From Lachnospiraceae bacterium C10 (lineage in GTDB: Bacteria; Bacillota; Clostridia; Lachnospirales; Lachnospiraceae): 64,000 bases of DNA. Location: assembly GCA_900100095.1 (NCBI GenBank), contig FMTN01000008.1, forward strand, positions 91,849-155,848, in the 5' to 3' direction. A program made the translations under genes and the position numbers. A model generated the notes under the pieces. The model saw only the letters and a list, made by a program, of their open reading frames with translations, was not told the DNA's origin and did not search any database. The stretch's first letter is position 1; the number at the start of each line of letters is the position of its first letter. Below are positions 1 to 10,248 of this stretch, piece by piece.

Positions 1-1288
<1,288 letters not shown>

Positions 1289-2182
1289 CTATCCTTTCTT
1301 CTTCTGAGCACGTACACCCGCGATAATCTCTGTGATTTCCTGGGTGATGGCCGCCTGACGGGCACGGTTATACTGGATGGAAAGCTGACGAAGCATCTCC
1401 TGTCCGGAGTCCGTCGCACTCTGCATCGCAGTCATTCTCGCATTCTGCTCGCAGGAAAAAGACTCTACCAACGCACCATAAATAAATCCAACAACGTATT
1501 CCGGAACAACGCGATCCATAACGGCCTGTGCAGACGGAACAAACGCAATGGTTTCCATAAAAATATCCGCCGGCAGACCTTCGATTGCGAAGTCCGATTT
1601 ATGAAGCGGAAGAAGCTGCTCAATCTGAGCCTCCTCCTGCGCTGCATTCTCCATACGCGTATAGATAATATGCACCTCATCCACGCGATGATGTAAATAG
1701 TCATCGAGAAGCGTCTCACCGATATTTCTTGCACGGTTTAAGGATGGGTTCTGAGCTGTATAACGGAACTGGGTATTGATCTCAATCCCATGTCCCTCAA
1801 AATAATGACGGCCTAACTCTCCGACACAATACAGACGGTAGTTTTCGCACTGACTCAGCTCTTTTTCAACAATCTTAAGAACGTTCGTATTATAAGCACC
1901 GGCAAGACCTTTATCTGCTGTAATGACCAGATAACCAACGGTCTTGTCCTTTTTCTTTTCCAGTTCCTCCTTCTCAACGAAGTAGTCACTTTCCATATCC
2001 GGAACGTGTCGTAAGATTCGACTCATTTCCTGTTGTAAACCGAAGAAAAACGGCTCGGTCTCAGCCAGTTCCTTTCTGGCTTTTTTCAGCTTGGAGGATG
2101 AGATCATATACATAGCATTGGTAATCTTTAATGTATCACGGATACTACCCATACGTTCTTTGATCTCTTTGGTTCCTGCCAT
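1289..2182 (-). CDS. atpG: F1 ATP synthase gamma subunit
   Basis: Central rotor shaft of F1, coupling c-ring rotation to the catalytic beta subunits. The 297-residue product has the typical gamma architecture: an N-terminal helix (AGTKEIKERMGSIRDTLKIT) and a C-terminal helix (QYNRARQAAITQEITEII) that form the coiled-coil stalk, with a Rossmann-like middle containing VITADKGLAGAYNTNVLK. Its ATG overlaps the last base of the atpA stop codon, implying translational coupling, and atpD follows 3 bp later. Length is normal for the family. Confidence 0.97.
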   Translation of the reverse strand: MAGTKEIKERMGSIRDTLKITNAMYMISSSKLKKARKELAETEPFFFGLQQEMSRILRHVPDMESDYFVEKEELEKKKDKTVGYLVITADKGLAGAYNTNVLKIVEKELSQCENYRLYCVGELGRHYFEGHGIEINTQFRYTAQNPSLNRARNIGETLLDDYLHHRVDEVHIIYTRMENAAQEEAQIEQLLPLHKSDFAIEGLPADIFMETIAFVPSAQAVMDRVVPEYVVGFIYGALVESFSCEQNARMTAMQSATDSGQEMLRQLSIQYNRARQAAITQEITEIIAGVRAQKKKG

Positions 2183-3684
2183 TAAGCTTCACCCTCCTGT
2201 TTTACAGCGTCACAAATCTTTCGCACCAGGTCATCGTCCAATACCTTCTTCTCACGAAGCTCGCCCATAACAGCTGCCTCTTTCTCGTGGAACATGGCCA
2301 GAATTTCTTTCTGACGTGCCTTCACTTCTTTCTTTGGTACATCATCGAAGTAATGGTTATTTGCAAGAACCAGCGTAACCACCTGCTCTTCCATAGACAA
2401 CGGGTGATTCAGCGGCTGTTTCAAAAGTTCCATAAGTGCATTACCATGATCCAGCTGTGCCTTCGTCGCATCATCTAAATCCGATGAGAACTGGGTGAAG
2501 ACCTGAAGCTCACGGTACTGCGCCAGATCGATTCGAATGGATCCGGAAGCCTTCTTCATTGCCTTGGTCTGTGCCGCACCACCCACACGGGATACGGAAA
2601 GGCCCACATTAACCGCCGGTCTTTGACCCTCGAAGAAGAGGTTTGACTCTAAGAAAATCTGTCCATCTGTAATCGAAATAACATTGGTCGGGATGTAAGC
2701 AGACACATCTCCGTCCTGTGTCTCGATAATAGGAAGCGCTGTAATGGAACCGCCGCCTAATTTATCATTTAAATGGGAACTTCTCTCAAGAAGTCTGGAA
2801 TGAAGATAGAATACATCTCCAGGATAAGCCTCACGTCCCGGGGATCTCTCAAGCAAAAGAGAAATCGCACGGTAAGCGACTGCATGCTTGCTGAGATCGT
2901 CGTATACAATCAGCGCATCCTGTCCCTTGTACATAAAGTACTCGGCAAGGGCTGTTCCTGCGTACGGTGCAATGTACTGACAGGCTGCCGGATCGGAAGC
3001 TGTTGCTGAAACGATAATGGTATATTCCAGCGCTCCATGTTTTTCCAGTGTATTCACCACACGTGCAACCGTAGAAGCCTTCTGTCCGATTGCCACATAG
3101 ACACAGACAACACCTTTTCCCTTCTGGTTGATGATGGTGTCGGTTGCAATGGAAGTCTTACCGGTCTGACGGTCTCCGATGATCAACTCACGCTGTCCAC
3201 GTCCAATCGGGAACATGGAGTCAATCGCCAGGATTCCTGTCTCCATCGGTGTATCAACGCTCTTACGATCAATGATACCCGGAGCATCTTCCTCAATGGC
3301 ACGGTAGTCATCTGCCTTGATTTCACCCTTTCCATCGAGAGGCTCACCCAACGCATTGACAACACGTCCGAGGAACTCCTCACCGGCAGGGATTCCTGCA
3401 CGTTTTCCGGTTCTTGCAACACGGCTGCCTTCGAATATATCGTCATCGCGGCCGAACAGGATAACACCGATCTCACGCTCGGTAATATCCAGAACCATTC
3501 CCTTTACGCCATTCTCAAATACAACGATCTCTCCATAAAGTGCGTGGTCAATTCCATAGATTCGTGCGATTCCGTCACCTACGGAGATAACCTGACCAAC
3601 CTCCTTCGCTTCAAACGTTGTATCAAAGTTTTCTATTTCACTTTTAATGATTGAGATAATATCTGTAGCACTAATGGCTGCCAT
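2182..3684 (-). CDS. atpA: F1 ATP synthase alpha subunit
   Basis: Non-catalytic nucleotide-binding subunit of the F1 hexamer. The 500-residue protein carries the alpha-type P-loop GDRQTGKT near residue 170 and the alpha signature [16 protein letters not shown]. The region [18 protein letters not shown] near residue 365 is the conserved segment around the alpha arginine finger. It lies between atpH and atpG, five bases after atpH. Length and motif order match Firmicute AtpA with no disruption. Confidence 0.98.
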   Translation of the reverse strand: MAAISATDIISIIKSEIENFDTTFEAKEVGQVISVGDGIARIYGIDHALYGEIVVFENGVKGMVLDITEREIGVILFGRDDDIFEGSRVARTGKRAGIPAGEEFLGRVVNALGEPLDGKGEIKADDYRAIEEDAPGIIDRKSVDTPMETGILAIDSMFPIGRGQRELIIGDRQTGKTSIATDTIINQKGKGVVCVYVAIGQKASTVARVVNTLEKHGALEYTIIVSATASDPAACQYIAPYAGTALAEYFMYKGQDALIVYDDLSKHAVAYRAISLLLERSPGREAYPGDVFYLHSRLLERSSHLNDKLGGGSITALPIIETQDGDVSAYIPTNVISITDGQIFLESNLFFEGQRPAVNVGLSVSRVGGAAQTKAMKKASGSIRIDLAQYRELQVFTQFSSDLDDATKAQLDHGNALMELLKQPLNHPLSMEEQVVTLVLANNHYFDDVPKKEVKARQKEILAMFHEKEAAVMGELREKKVLDDDLVRKICDAVKQEGEA

Positions 3685-3688
3685 TACC

Positions 3689-4213
3689 TTACCTCCTGTT
3701 ATTTATCCTGTTCAGCAGACGGTTCAACTGTCCACTGTAACTCTTGTCATACTCTACGCCGCCGGCTCTTACCAGATAACCTCCAATAAGAGTGTCATCC
3801 TTAACGGCCTTCAGCTTAACCTTCGCTCCGCCCAGATGAGCAGAAATATCGGATGCCGCCTTTTTCAGCAGTTCATCCGGATCACCTTCTCCGGCATAGT
3901 ACAAAATACCGTTCACATTTCCACTCTTCTGATCCAAAAGCACCTGATAGCAGTCCATAATTTCCGACATGCTGTCAGCGATCTCTACCACGCAGCATCG
4001 CTTCAGGAAATTGATCAGTCTGCCATCCCAACCGGCCTTCTGGCCGATTTTCTCCATAACCTGTGCCTTTTGCCGGGCGGTAATCACCGGATCCTGTAAA
4101 AACATCCGAAGTTCTTTCGATTCCCGAAGCAGATTGGAAAGTTCGGTCATCTGTGTGGATGGAAGGTCAAGTTCCAGCAGAGCTCTGGCATTATTGATGC
4201 TGCACTCCTTCAT
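3689..4213 (-). CDS. atpH: F1 ATP synthase delta subunit (OSCP)
   Basis: Peripheral-stalk subunit that ties the top of F1 to the b subunits. The 174-residue product is a normal length. The N-terminal helical domain has the pattern typical of OSCP/delta, and the C-terminus contains the conserved segment [20 protein letters not shown]. The start codon lies inside the 3' end of atpF (23-bp overlap) behind a GGAGGAAGG Shine-Dalgarno, so the two are probably translationally coupled. Delta sequences diverge strongly; operon position supports the identification. Confidence 0.93.
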   Translation of the reverse strand: MKECSINNARALLELDLPSTQMTELSNLLRESKELRMFLQDPVITARQKAQVMEKIGQKAGWDGRLINFLKRCCVVEIADSMSEIMDCYQVLLDQKSGNVNGILYYAGEGDPDELLKKAASDISAHLGGAKVKLKAVKDDTLIGGYLVRAGGVEYDKSYSGQLNRLLNRINNRR

Positions 4214-4637
4214 TGCCTTCCTCCATAATCTTCTTAGCTGCCATCATCGCCAGTGTCGCAATCTTCTCTCTGGTTTCTTCCTCAGCCTTCTGCTGCTCTC
4301 TGGCAATCTGTTCCATGGCTTTCACACGAATCTGCTCTGCCGCTTCGTTGGCTTCTGCAATCCGCTTTTCCTGAAGATGGTCAGCTTCTGTATGTGCATC
4401 AGCAAGAATCTGTTCCGCCGCTTCCTTCGCGCCTTTCATCTTCTCCTGATATTCTGCCTTTTTCTCGTCTGCTTCCTTTGCCTTCGTCTCTGCCTCATTG
4501 AAACGATCCTGAATCAGGTTCTCACGGGCATCGATGACAGCAACCACACGATCAAACAGGAACTTCTTCATGATCCAGTAATCGATCAACATATTGATGA
4601 CGACAAACAGGATGTTCCAAAAACTAATGTGTAACAT
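4191..4637 (-). CDS. atpF: Fo ATP synthase b subunit
   Basis: Membrane-anchored peripheral stalk subunit of Fo. The 148-residue protein has one N-terminal membrane segment (residues about 3-25, HISFWNILFVVINMLIDY) followed by a long charged alpha-helix, rich in Glu, Lys, Ala and Gln, that forms the dimeric coiled-coil stator. Gene position between the c and delta subunits supports the call. It is slightly shorter than many b subunits (about 160-170 aa) but intact. The 3' end overlaps atpH by 23 bp. Confidence 0.94.
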   Translation of the reverse strand: MLHISFWNILFVVINMLIDYWIMKKFLFDRVVAVIDARENLIQDRFNEAETKAKEADEKKAEYQEKMKGAKEAAEQILADAHTEADHLQEKRIAEANEAAEQIRVKAMEQIAREQQKAEEETREKIATLAMMAAKKIMEEGNEGVQHQ

Positions 4638-4673
4638 AGGCTCTCATCTCCCTTTGTAACAAGATTTTTGACA

Positions 4674-4904
4674 TTACTTTACAAGAAGAATGATAAGAAG
4701 AGCTACTACGAAACCATAGATGGCTGTTGCCTCTGCAAGTGCTGCACCAAGAAGAAGAGAAGACTGAATCTTACCAGAAGCCTCCGGCTGGCGTGCGATT
4801 GCATCAACTGCACTTGCTGTTGCCTTACCGATACCGACACCGGCTCCAATACCTGTTAATACTGCAATACCTGCTCCAATTGCTACGAATACTGATGCTG
4901 TCAT
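4674..4904 (-). CDS. atpE: Fo ATP synthase c subunit (rotor ring)
   Basis: Proteolipid that forms the rotating c-ring. I place the start at the ATG at 4904, which follows GGAGG by 8 nt, giving a 76-residue protein beginning [12 protein letters not shown]; a longer reading from 4937 would put the Shine-Dalgarno inside the gene. Two hydrophobic helices flank the polar loop [10 protein letters not shown]. Helix 2 has the ion-binding carboxylate in [10 protein letters not shown]. Compared with Na+-type rings such as Ilyobacter, the helix-1 glutamine is Ile (GAGVGIGKA) and the residue after the key Glu is Ala rather than Ser, so H+ coupling is more likely; this is inference. Confidence 0.97.
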   Translation of the reverse strand: MTASVFVAIGAGIAVLTGIGAGVGIGKATASAVDAIARQPEASGKIQSSLLLGAALAEATAIYGFVVALLIILLVK

Positions 4905-4936
4905 GTTCATTTCCTCCATTTTAAAATCATCATACA

Positions 4937-5623
4937 TTACTCAATCGATTCTCTGATAAACAGAGAGGTCAAAAATACAAATACATATGCCTGAATCAGG
5001 CCGTCGAATACATCGAAATACAAAGATGCCACTGCCGGTGCCACAACCGGAACCACCAGTTTGATCAATTCGATAATGACAAAGGAACCAAGTACATTAC
5101 CAAACAGTCGCATACACAGAGAAAGTGGTCGAATGAAGATCTCCAGTACATTGATTGGAGCAACGATGGCCATCGGCTCTGCGAAACTTTTGATAAACCG
5201 CTTCGGTCCCTTGTAAACAATACCCGAACCCTCAATCAAGACAATACTCATAAGAGCCAGGGCGATCGTTACATTCAGATCTTTTGTTGGTGGCTTAAAA
5301 CCTAATAATCCGATCAGGTTGGCAATTCCAATGTAGAACAGCACGGCAGATAAGTACGGAACAAAAGGCTTCGCCTCGTTTCCAACCGTATCACCGAAGA
5401 ATTTGTAGCACCATTCTACGCAGTGCTCTAAGAAAAGCTGTCCCCGCTTTGGATGTTCGACGCTTAATTTGCGCGTCAGAAGTAAACATAGAACCAGAAT
5501 AACTGCCGTGATCATCCAGGACACAACAACCGATTCAAATACCGGTATGCCTTTGAAGACCGGAATGGTGAACACAGTCTGCAGGTTCAGTTCCTCTGTC
5601 AGCGCTTCAACCAGCGCTTCCAC
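4937..5623 (-). CDS. atpB: Fo ATP synthase a subunit
   Basis: Integral membrane stator subunit that forms the ion half-channels against the c-ring. The 228-residue product has five or six hydrophobic segments. The essential arginine is in [17 protein letters not shown] near residue 165. The start is a GTG preceded by a weak AGAAGGGAAG. It is the first gene of the atp operon in this window; no atpI lies upstream. A sigma-A-like promoter about 60 bp upstream fits it being the operon head. Confidence 0.96.
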   Translation of the reverse strand: MEALVEALTEELNLQTVFTIPVFKGIPVFESVVVSWMITAVILVLCLLLTRKLSVEHPKRGQLFLEHCVEWCYKFFGDTVGNEAKPFVPYLSAVLFYIGIANLIGLLGFKPPTKDLNVTIALALMSIVLIEGSGIVYKGPKRFIKSFAEPMAIVAPINVLEIFIRPLSLCMRLFGNVLGSFVIIELIKLVVPVVAPAVASLYFDVFDGLIQAYVFVFLTSLFIRESIE

Positions 5624-5683
5624 TTCACACTCACTTCCCTTCTACCTATTAAAATATTTGCGGAACGTTTAAATCCGTATCGT

Positions 5684-5712
5684 AGTTTAATCATCTCATT
5701 TTTCAAAGTCAA
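5684..5712 (-). promoter_or_regulatory. Predicted sigma-A promoter of the atp operon
   Basis: Minus-strand -35 TTGACT (5707-5712) and -10 TAAACT (5684-5689), separated by 17 bp. It lies about 60 bp upstream of the atpB GTG with no other gene between. The -10 matches consensus at 4 of 6 positions. The surrounding gap 5624-5930 is AT-rich and otherwise unremarkable. Confidence 0.55.
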
Positions 5713-5927
5713 TCGCTTTAAAAATCATGCAATTTCAATCATTCATTGTGCATGTTGCATAATTTGGAGATGATTTTTTTGTGAGATTGCTGAAATTGTC
5801 TATTACATTTCTTTTTTGATTATGGATGCTTTTCTTCTCCACAAAAAATCGACGAAATTTTACTAAAAAACACTGGATAATTTCCGTCGGTTGGTCAATG
5901 TTACACAATAAAGTGTTTCAAAACACT

Positions 5928-5971
5928 AAAAAGAGGGAACCACCCTCCTTTTTCAGGAAATTGGTCCCCTC
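5928..5971 (-). terminator. Rho-independent terminator after lysC
   Basis: On the minus strand GAGGGGACCA pairs with TGGTTCCCTC (one non-Watson-Crick position) and is followed directly by TTTTT. It sits about 50 bp past the lysC stop codon. A nested shorter hairpin, GGAGGG with CCCTC, ends at the same T-run. Confidence 0.8.
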
Positions 5972-6021
5972 ACATTGTCATATAATTAATACTATGTAAT
6001 TCCACTCACGTCTGAATTATA

Positions 6022-7227
6022 TCACTCGTCAAGAAATTTGTCATGTACCGCCTTCATTGCAACCTTGACATCATCAAGATCAATCAATACCGTAATTCTG
6101 ATCTCTGATGTTGCGATCATGCGGATATTCACTCCTACATCATATAAAGCCTCGAACATCTTCGCAGCAACACCGGCATTGGACTGCATTCCGGCTCCAA
6201 CGATGGAAAGCTTTGCCACGTTCTCCTCTTCCTTGATATTCTGAATGGTCAGACGCTCCTGGTTATCCTTAAGAAGCTGTACACACTCCTTCGCCTGGGT
6301 CTGATCTACCGTAAAGGAGATATCCTTTGTATCATCACGTCCGATGGACTGCAGGATCACGTCAACATTGATGTTGTGCTTTGCTAACAAATCGAATACC
6401 TTAAATGCGATTCCCGGCTGATTCTTAAGACCAACAATTGCAATTCTAGCTGCATCCTTATCAACTGCAACTCCACTTACCAGCATGCTCTCCACTTTCG
6501 TTACCTCCTTTACGACCGTTCCTTCTGCCTTGGTCAAACTGCTTCGTACCACCAGAGGTACGTTGTACTTCTTTGCCATCTCAACCGAACGGTTATGCAA
6601 AACCTTGGCACCCAAGGTTGCCAACTCTAACATCTCATCATAGGAAACTTCCTTCATCTTACGCGCATTCGGAACAACACGCGGGTCTGCGGTGTAGACA
6701 CCCTCTACGTCGGTGTAGATTTCGCAGGCATCCGCATTCAATGCTGCTGCAAGTGCAACGGCTGTTGTATCGGAACCGCCGCGTCCTAATGTGGTAATAT
6801 CATCGAACTTGTTCACGCCCTGGAATCCTGTCACGATGACAATCTTTCCCTGCTCAAGTTCTGCCGTGATACGCTCCCCATCAATCTTTTTAAAACGAGC
6901 GTTCATATACTTGCTGGATGTGTGCATCGGCACCTGAAAAGCATTTAATGAAACCGCCGGCACTCCAAGCTTTGCCATAGCCATGGCCATCAGCGCTACA
7001 GAGACCTGCTCACCGGTTGCAAGAAGCATATCCATCTCGCGCTTCGGTGCATCTTCATTGATTTCAGCCGCTTTTGCCAAAAGCTCATCGGTCGTATCGC
7101 CCATGGCAGATAAAACGACCACCACTTTGTTTCCTTTTTTATATTCTTCAATACAACGCTCTGCGACATTGAAGATTCGTTCTTTGTTGGCAACGGAACT
7201 GCCTCCGAACTTCTTAACGATCAGCAT
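6022..7227 (-). CDS. lysC: Aspartate kinase with C-terminal ACT domains
   Basis: Phosphorylates L-aspartate, the first step toward lysine, threonine and methionine. The 401-residue protein starts MLIVKKFGGSSVAN, the aspartokinase signature KFGGSS. It also has GRGGSDTTAVALAAAL and the acidic segment CEIYTDVEGVYTADPR. Two ACT domains (about 265-400, including GIAFKVFDLLAKHNINVDVI) are the usual sites of amino-acid feedback inhibition. It is third in the operon ACT-protein, hom, lysC, 21 bp after hom, so it supplies and controls flux to homoserine. lysC is used loosely: which end product inhibits it cannot be told from sequence. Confidence 0.95.
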   Translation of the reverse strand: MLIVKKFGGSSVANKERIFNVAERCIEEYKKGNKVVVVLSAMGDTTDELLAKAAEINEDAPKREMDMLLATGEQVSVALMAMAMAKLGVPAVSLNAFQVPMHTSSKYMNARFKKIDGERITAELEQGKIVIVTGFQGVNKFDDITTLGRGGSDTTAVALAAALNADACEIYTDVEGVYTADPRVVPNARKMKEVSYDEMLELATLGAKVLHNRSVEMAKKYNVPLVVRSSLTKAEGTVVKEVTKVESMLVSGVAVDKDAARIAIVGLKNQPGIAFKVFDLLAKHNINVDVILQSIGRDDTKDISFTVDQTQAKECVQLLKDNQERLTIQNIKEEENVAKLSIVGAGMQSNAGVAAKMFEALYDVGVNIRMIATSEIRITVLIDLDDVKVAMKAVHDKFLDE

Positions 7228-7248
7228 CTTTTTTCCTCCAAAAATATC

Positions 7249-8445
7249 TTAAGCCAGGCGGATCATCTGGATGATGTCCCCAAGTTCTCCTGCCTTGGCA
7301 TCGTACTCCTTCTGTGTCATCTCTTCTGTCACAAAGCCGATCTCGCCAGCTATGCCTGCATCAACACATTCCACCTTAGAGAAGACCTTCTCAATCTCTG
7401 CAAGGCTCTTGGCACTTCGTACGAAGAAGCGATAACTCTGCTGTCCCGGATTTGCCAGTACAAGCTTCTCTTCCTTCCACTCAAGGTAGATGTTCTTATC
7501 GATATGCTTTGCAATGGCAACCAGATCACCAACCACTGCCGATGCGGTTGGAAGCTTACCGGCTCCTGATCCATAGAACATTCCGTCACCTAACATGTTG
7601 CCGTGAACGAAAACTGCGTTGAACACATCGTTAACGTTATACAGCGGATGCTGTGGTGGAAGCAGGAACGGTGCTACCCGACAAAAATAAGTCTTGCCGT
7701 AGGCCTTGCTGGTTGCAAGAAGCTTGATGGCTCTTCCCATGACATTTGCGTACTTGATATCGGTAGCAGTGATATGAGAAATACCCTCGGTCGGGATATC
7801 GTTGTAATCCACCTGGGATCCGCTTACAAGGGAAGTCAGGATGGCAATCTTACGGCAGGCATCATATCCTTCAATATCCGCTGTCGGATCCTTCTCCGCA
7901 TAACCTTTTGCCTGTGCCTCCTTTAAGACATCCTCAAACTCGGAGCCTTCTGCCGTCATCTTCGTCATCATGTAGTTGGTGGTACCGTTGACAATTCCGG
8001 TAATCTCTTCGATGACATCTCCTGTCAGGCAGGACTGCAGCGGACGGATAATCGGAATTCCACCACCTACAGATGCCTCAAACATAAAGTTTACCTTATG
8101 CTCTCTTGCAATACGAATCAGCTCTGCTCCCTTGTCTGCAACCAGTGCCTTGTTACTTGTTGTAACATGCTTGCCTGCTTCGAGCATTGCCTTGACAAAT
8201 GTATAAGCCGGCTCAACGCCACCCATCGTCTCTACAACGATTGCAATTTCCGGATCATCTACAATTTCCCTGTAATCGTGTACGATAAGATTCTGAACCG
8301 GGTCACCCTCAAAATCACGAAGATCCAAAATCTTTGTGACCTCTAACGCTTCACCGGCACGGTTTGCCACCACGTCACGATTGATTCGAAGGATCTCAAC
8401 GACGCCGGATCCAATCGTTCCGTATCCCATTACTGCTACTTTCAT
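7249..8445 (-). CDS. hom: Homoserine dehydrogenase
   Basis: Reduces aspartate semialdehyde to homoserine, the branch point to threonine and methionine. The 398-residue protein opens with an NAD(P)-binding motif (VAVMGYGTIGSGVVEIL). It carries the conserved catalytic region GIVNGTTNYMMTKM and KGYAEKDPTADIEGYDACRK, where the substrate-binding Glu/Asp and catalytic Lys lie in this family. The C-terminal 80 residues form an ACT-like domain (FFVRSAKSLAEIEKVF). It sits between an ACT-domain protein and aspartate kinase in one minus-strand operon. Confidence 0.96.
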   Translation of the reverse strand: MKVAVMGYGTIGSGVVEILRINRDVVANRAGEALEVTKILDLRDFEGDPVQNLIVHDYREIVDDPEIAIVVETMGGVEPAYTFVKAMLEAGKHVTTSNKALVADKGAELIRIAREHKVNFMFEASVGGGIPIIRPLQSCLTGDVIEEITGIVNGTTNYMMTKMTAEGSEFEDVLKEAQAKGYAEKDPTADIEGYDACRKIAILTSLVSGSQVDYNDIPTEGISHITATDIKYANVMGRAIKLLATSKAYGKTYFCRVAPFLLPPQHPLYNVNDVFNAVFVHGNMLGDGMFYGSGAGKLPTASAVVGDLVAIAKHIDKNIYLEWKEEKLVLANPGQQSYRFFVRSAKSLAEIEKVFSKVECVDAGIAGEIGFVTEEMTQKEYDAKAGELGDIIQMIRLA

Positions 8446-8484
8446 GTTGATCTTCCTTTCTTTTTCCTATATCCAATCCAAGGA

Positions 8485-8931
8485 TCAGTTCTCCTCGGCT
8501 AAGACCTTCGCGTACGAAACTCCCGGAACCCGTTCAATCATAGAGATGATCTCAGAGATATCTCCAAGGGTCTGTGGAAGATCCATAGATAACGTCAATG
8601 CTGCAATGCCATTGACCGGCACCGCCTGGTGGATGGTCAATATGTTCGCTCTGAAATCTGCCAGGGTCTTAAGAATCAGGGATAAAAGTCCCGGTTCATC
8701 CTCCAGCTTAACCACCATGGTAATGGTTCTTCCTTTCCGGTTTTCGTGATAACGGAATATTTCGTCTTTGTATTTGTAGAAACTGCTCCGGCTGATTCCT
8801 GCCTTCTCTGCGGCCTCGGATGCACTCTGGCATTTGCCCGACTCAAGCAGACGCTTCGCTTCTTCCACTCGAAGCAATACTTCCGGAACTGCTTTTTCCT
8901 TCAATACATAATAGACATTTTTCTCTTCCAT
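8485..8931 (-). CDS. ACT domain protein (PheB/UPF0735-like) with N-terminal HTH
   Basis: A 148-residue protein, first gene of the hom-lysC operon. The N-terminal half has a helix-turn-helix-like stretch (SASEAAEKAGISRSSFYKYK); the C-terminal half is an ACT domain (MVVKLEDEPGLLSLILKTLA). This layout matches the PheB/UPF0735 family found beside homoserine dehydrogenase in Firmicutes, where it is thought to be regulatory. I chose the ATG at 8931, 11 nt after GGAGG, rather than a TTG 39 bp upstream. It probably senses an amino acid and regulates the pathway; ligand and target are not visible. Confidence 0.85.
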   Translation of the reverse strand: MEEKNVYYVLKEKAVPEVLLRVEEAKRLLESGKCQSASEAAEKAGISRSSFYKYKDEIFRYHENRKGRTITMVVKLEDEPGLLSLILKTLADFRANILTIHQAVPVNGIAALTLSMDLPQTLGDISEIISMIERVPGVSYAKVLAEEN

Positions 8932-8966
8932 AATAGATATAGCCTCCGACTGTCTTTCTGTGGAAA

Positions 8967-9026
8967 ACAAATGTCCTCACTTGGAATACTTTAACACATC
9001 AAAGTATCCCACGCAAGGACATTTGT
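8967..9026 (-). promoter_or_regulatory. Long leader hairpin upstream of the ACT-hom-lysC operon
   Basis: A perfect 11-bp inverted repeat (ACAAATGTCCT at 8967-8977 with AGGACATTTGT at 9016-9026) encloses a second helix (GGAATACTTT with AAAGTATCC). Read on the minus strand it is followed by TTTTCC and then the Shine-Dalgarno of the ACT protein gene, so it has the position of a transcription attenuator or 5' UTR element. A short reading frame ATG TCC TTG CGT GGG ATA CTT TGA overlaps it, but it is not enriched in Thr, Lys or Met codons. Confidence 0.5.
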
Positions 9027-9058
9027 CTTTATTTCTTATTTTTATACAATTTACACGG

Positions 9059-9081
9059 AAAAAGCTCCGCACAAGCGGAGC
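9059..9081 (-). terminator. Rho-independent terminator after prfB
   Basis: Minus-strand hairpin GCTCCGC-TTGT-GCGGAGC followed by TTTTT, starting about 15 bp past the prfB stop codon. Confidence 0.9.
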
Positions 9082-9096
9082 CTTTACACATATCGA

Positions 9097-10239
9097 CTAC
9101 TCAGAATCGGATACACCTCTTTTTGGTCTTCCGAGGGATACCCACTTAAGGTAGGAATTCATGAACGGATCCAGGGCACCGTCCAGCACAGCATCGGTAT
9201 TGCTGCTTTCCTCTCCTGTCCGCAAATCTTTTACCATGGTATATGGCTGGAGGACATAGGAGCGGATCTGGTTACCCCAGCTGATGTCACTGACATCACC
9301 ACGAATCTCAGCTGCCTTCTTCTCCTGTTCCTGCATCTGAAGAAGATAGAGCTTTGCCTTCAACATCTGCATCGCCTTATCCTTATTCATATGCTGAGAA
9401 CGTTCATTCTGACATGTAACGACAATTCCGGTCGGGAAATGTGTAATTCGAATAGCAGAAGATGTCTTATTGATATGCTGTCCACCGGCACCGGAGCTTC
9501 GGTAGGTATCAATACGGATATCCTCATCTCTTACTTCCACATCAACATCATCGTTCAACTCCGGCATAACATCACAGCTGGAAAAAGATGTCTGTCTCTT
9601 ACCATTAGCATTGAACGGAGAGATACGAACCAGACGGTGAATACCGGCCTCCGACTGCAGGAATCCATAAGCATTCTCACCATTCACCTGGAAAGTTACA
9701 GACTTAAGTCCTGCCTCATCGCCCTCAAGCTCATCCAGAAGCTCAACAGAAAAACCTCTCTTATCCGCCCAGCGGGTGTACATACGATAGAGCATGGAAG
9801 TCCAGTCCATCGCCTCTGTACCGCCGGCTCCGGCATGGAGGGTCACAATGGCATTGTTGGCATCATATTCACCGGACAGAAGGGTCTTGACACGAATGTT
9901 CTCAAGCTTGTTCTTGAAGTCTTCAAACATCTCCTTCGCTTCCTCATACATATCCGGATCATCCTCTTCCATCTCGGCATCCATCTCAATGTATGCTCCA
10001 ATGTCGTCAAACTGATCCGAAAGCTCCTTGGCACCTGCCACATCATCCTTTAAACTTTTCAGATGCTGGCTCTTTGCGGTTGCCTTCTCAGGATCATTCC
10101 AGAAGTCCGGAGCTTCCATTTCACGCTCCATCTCTTCGATCTTATGCTCCTTGCCTTCGATATCCAGGGAAGAAAGAACCTCTTTTAAAGTTCCCTCATA
10201 GCCTGCCAATTCTGTTTTCATCTGTTCAAACTCTAACAT
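9097..10239 (-). CDS. prfB: Peptide chain release factor 2 (no programmed frameshift)
   Basis: Recognises UGA and UAA stop codons and triggers peptide release on the ribosome. The 380-residue protein has the RF2 tripeptide SPF (VRISPFNANGKRQTS) and the catalytic GGQ (SSGAGGQHINKTSSA). The gene reads continuously from MLEFEQMKTELAGYEG through VLSSLDIEGKEHK. Where many bacteria have an in-frame UGA with a CUU slippery codon, it has CTG GAT. It therefore appears to lack the classic autoregulatory +1 frameshift. It follows ctpA by 9 bp. Confidence 0.97.
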   Translation of the reverse strand: MLEFEQMKTELAGYEGTLKEVLSSLDIEGKEHKIEEMEREMEAPDFWNDPEKATAKSQHLKSLKDDVAGAKELSDQFDDIGAYIEMDAEMEEDDPDMYEEAKEMFEDFKNKLENIRVKTLLSGEYDANNAIVTLHAGAGGTEAMDWTSMLYRMYTRWADKRGFSVELLDELEGDEAGLKSVTFQVNGENAYGFLQSEAGIHRLVRISPFNANGKRQTSFSSCDVMPELNDDVDVEVRDEDIRIDTYRSSGAGGQHINKTSSAIRITHFPTGIVVTCQNERSQHMNKDKAMQMLKAKLYLLQMQEQEKKAAEIRGDVSDISWGNQIRSYVLQPYTMVKDLRTGEESSNTDAVLDGALDPFMNSYLKWVSLGRPKRGVSDSE

Positions 10240-10248
10240 ATAACTCCT

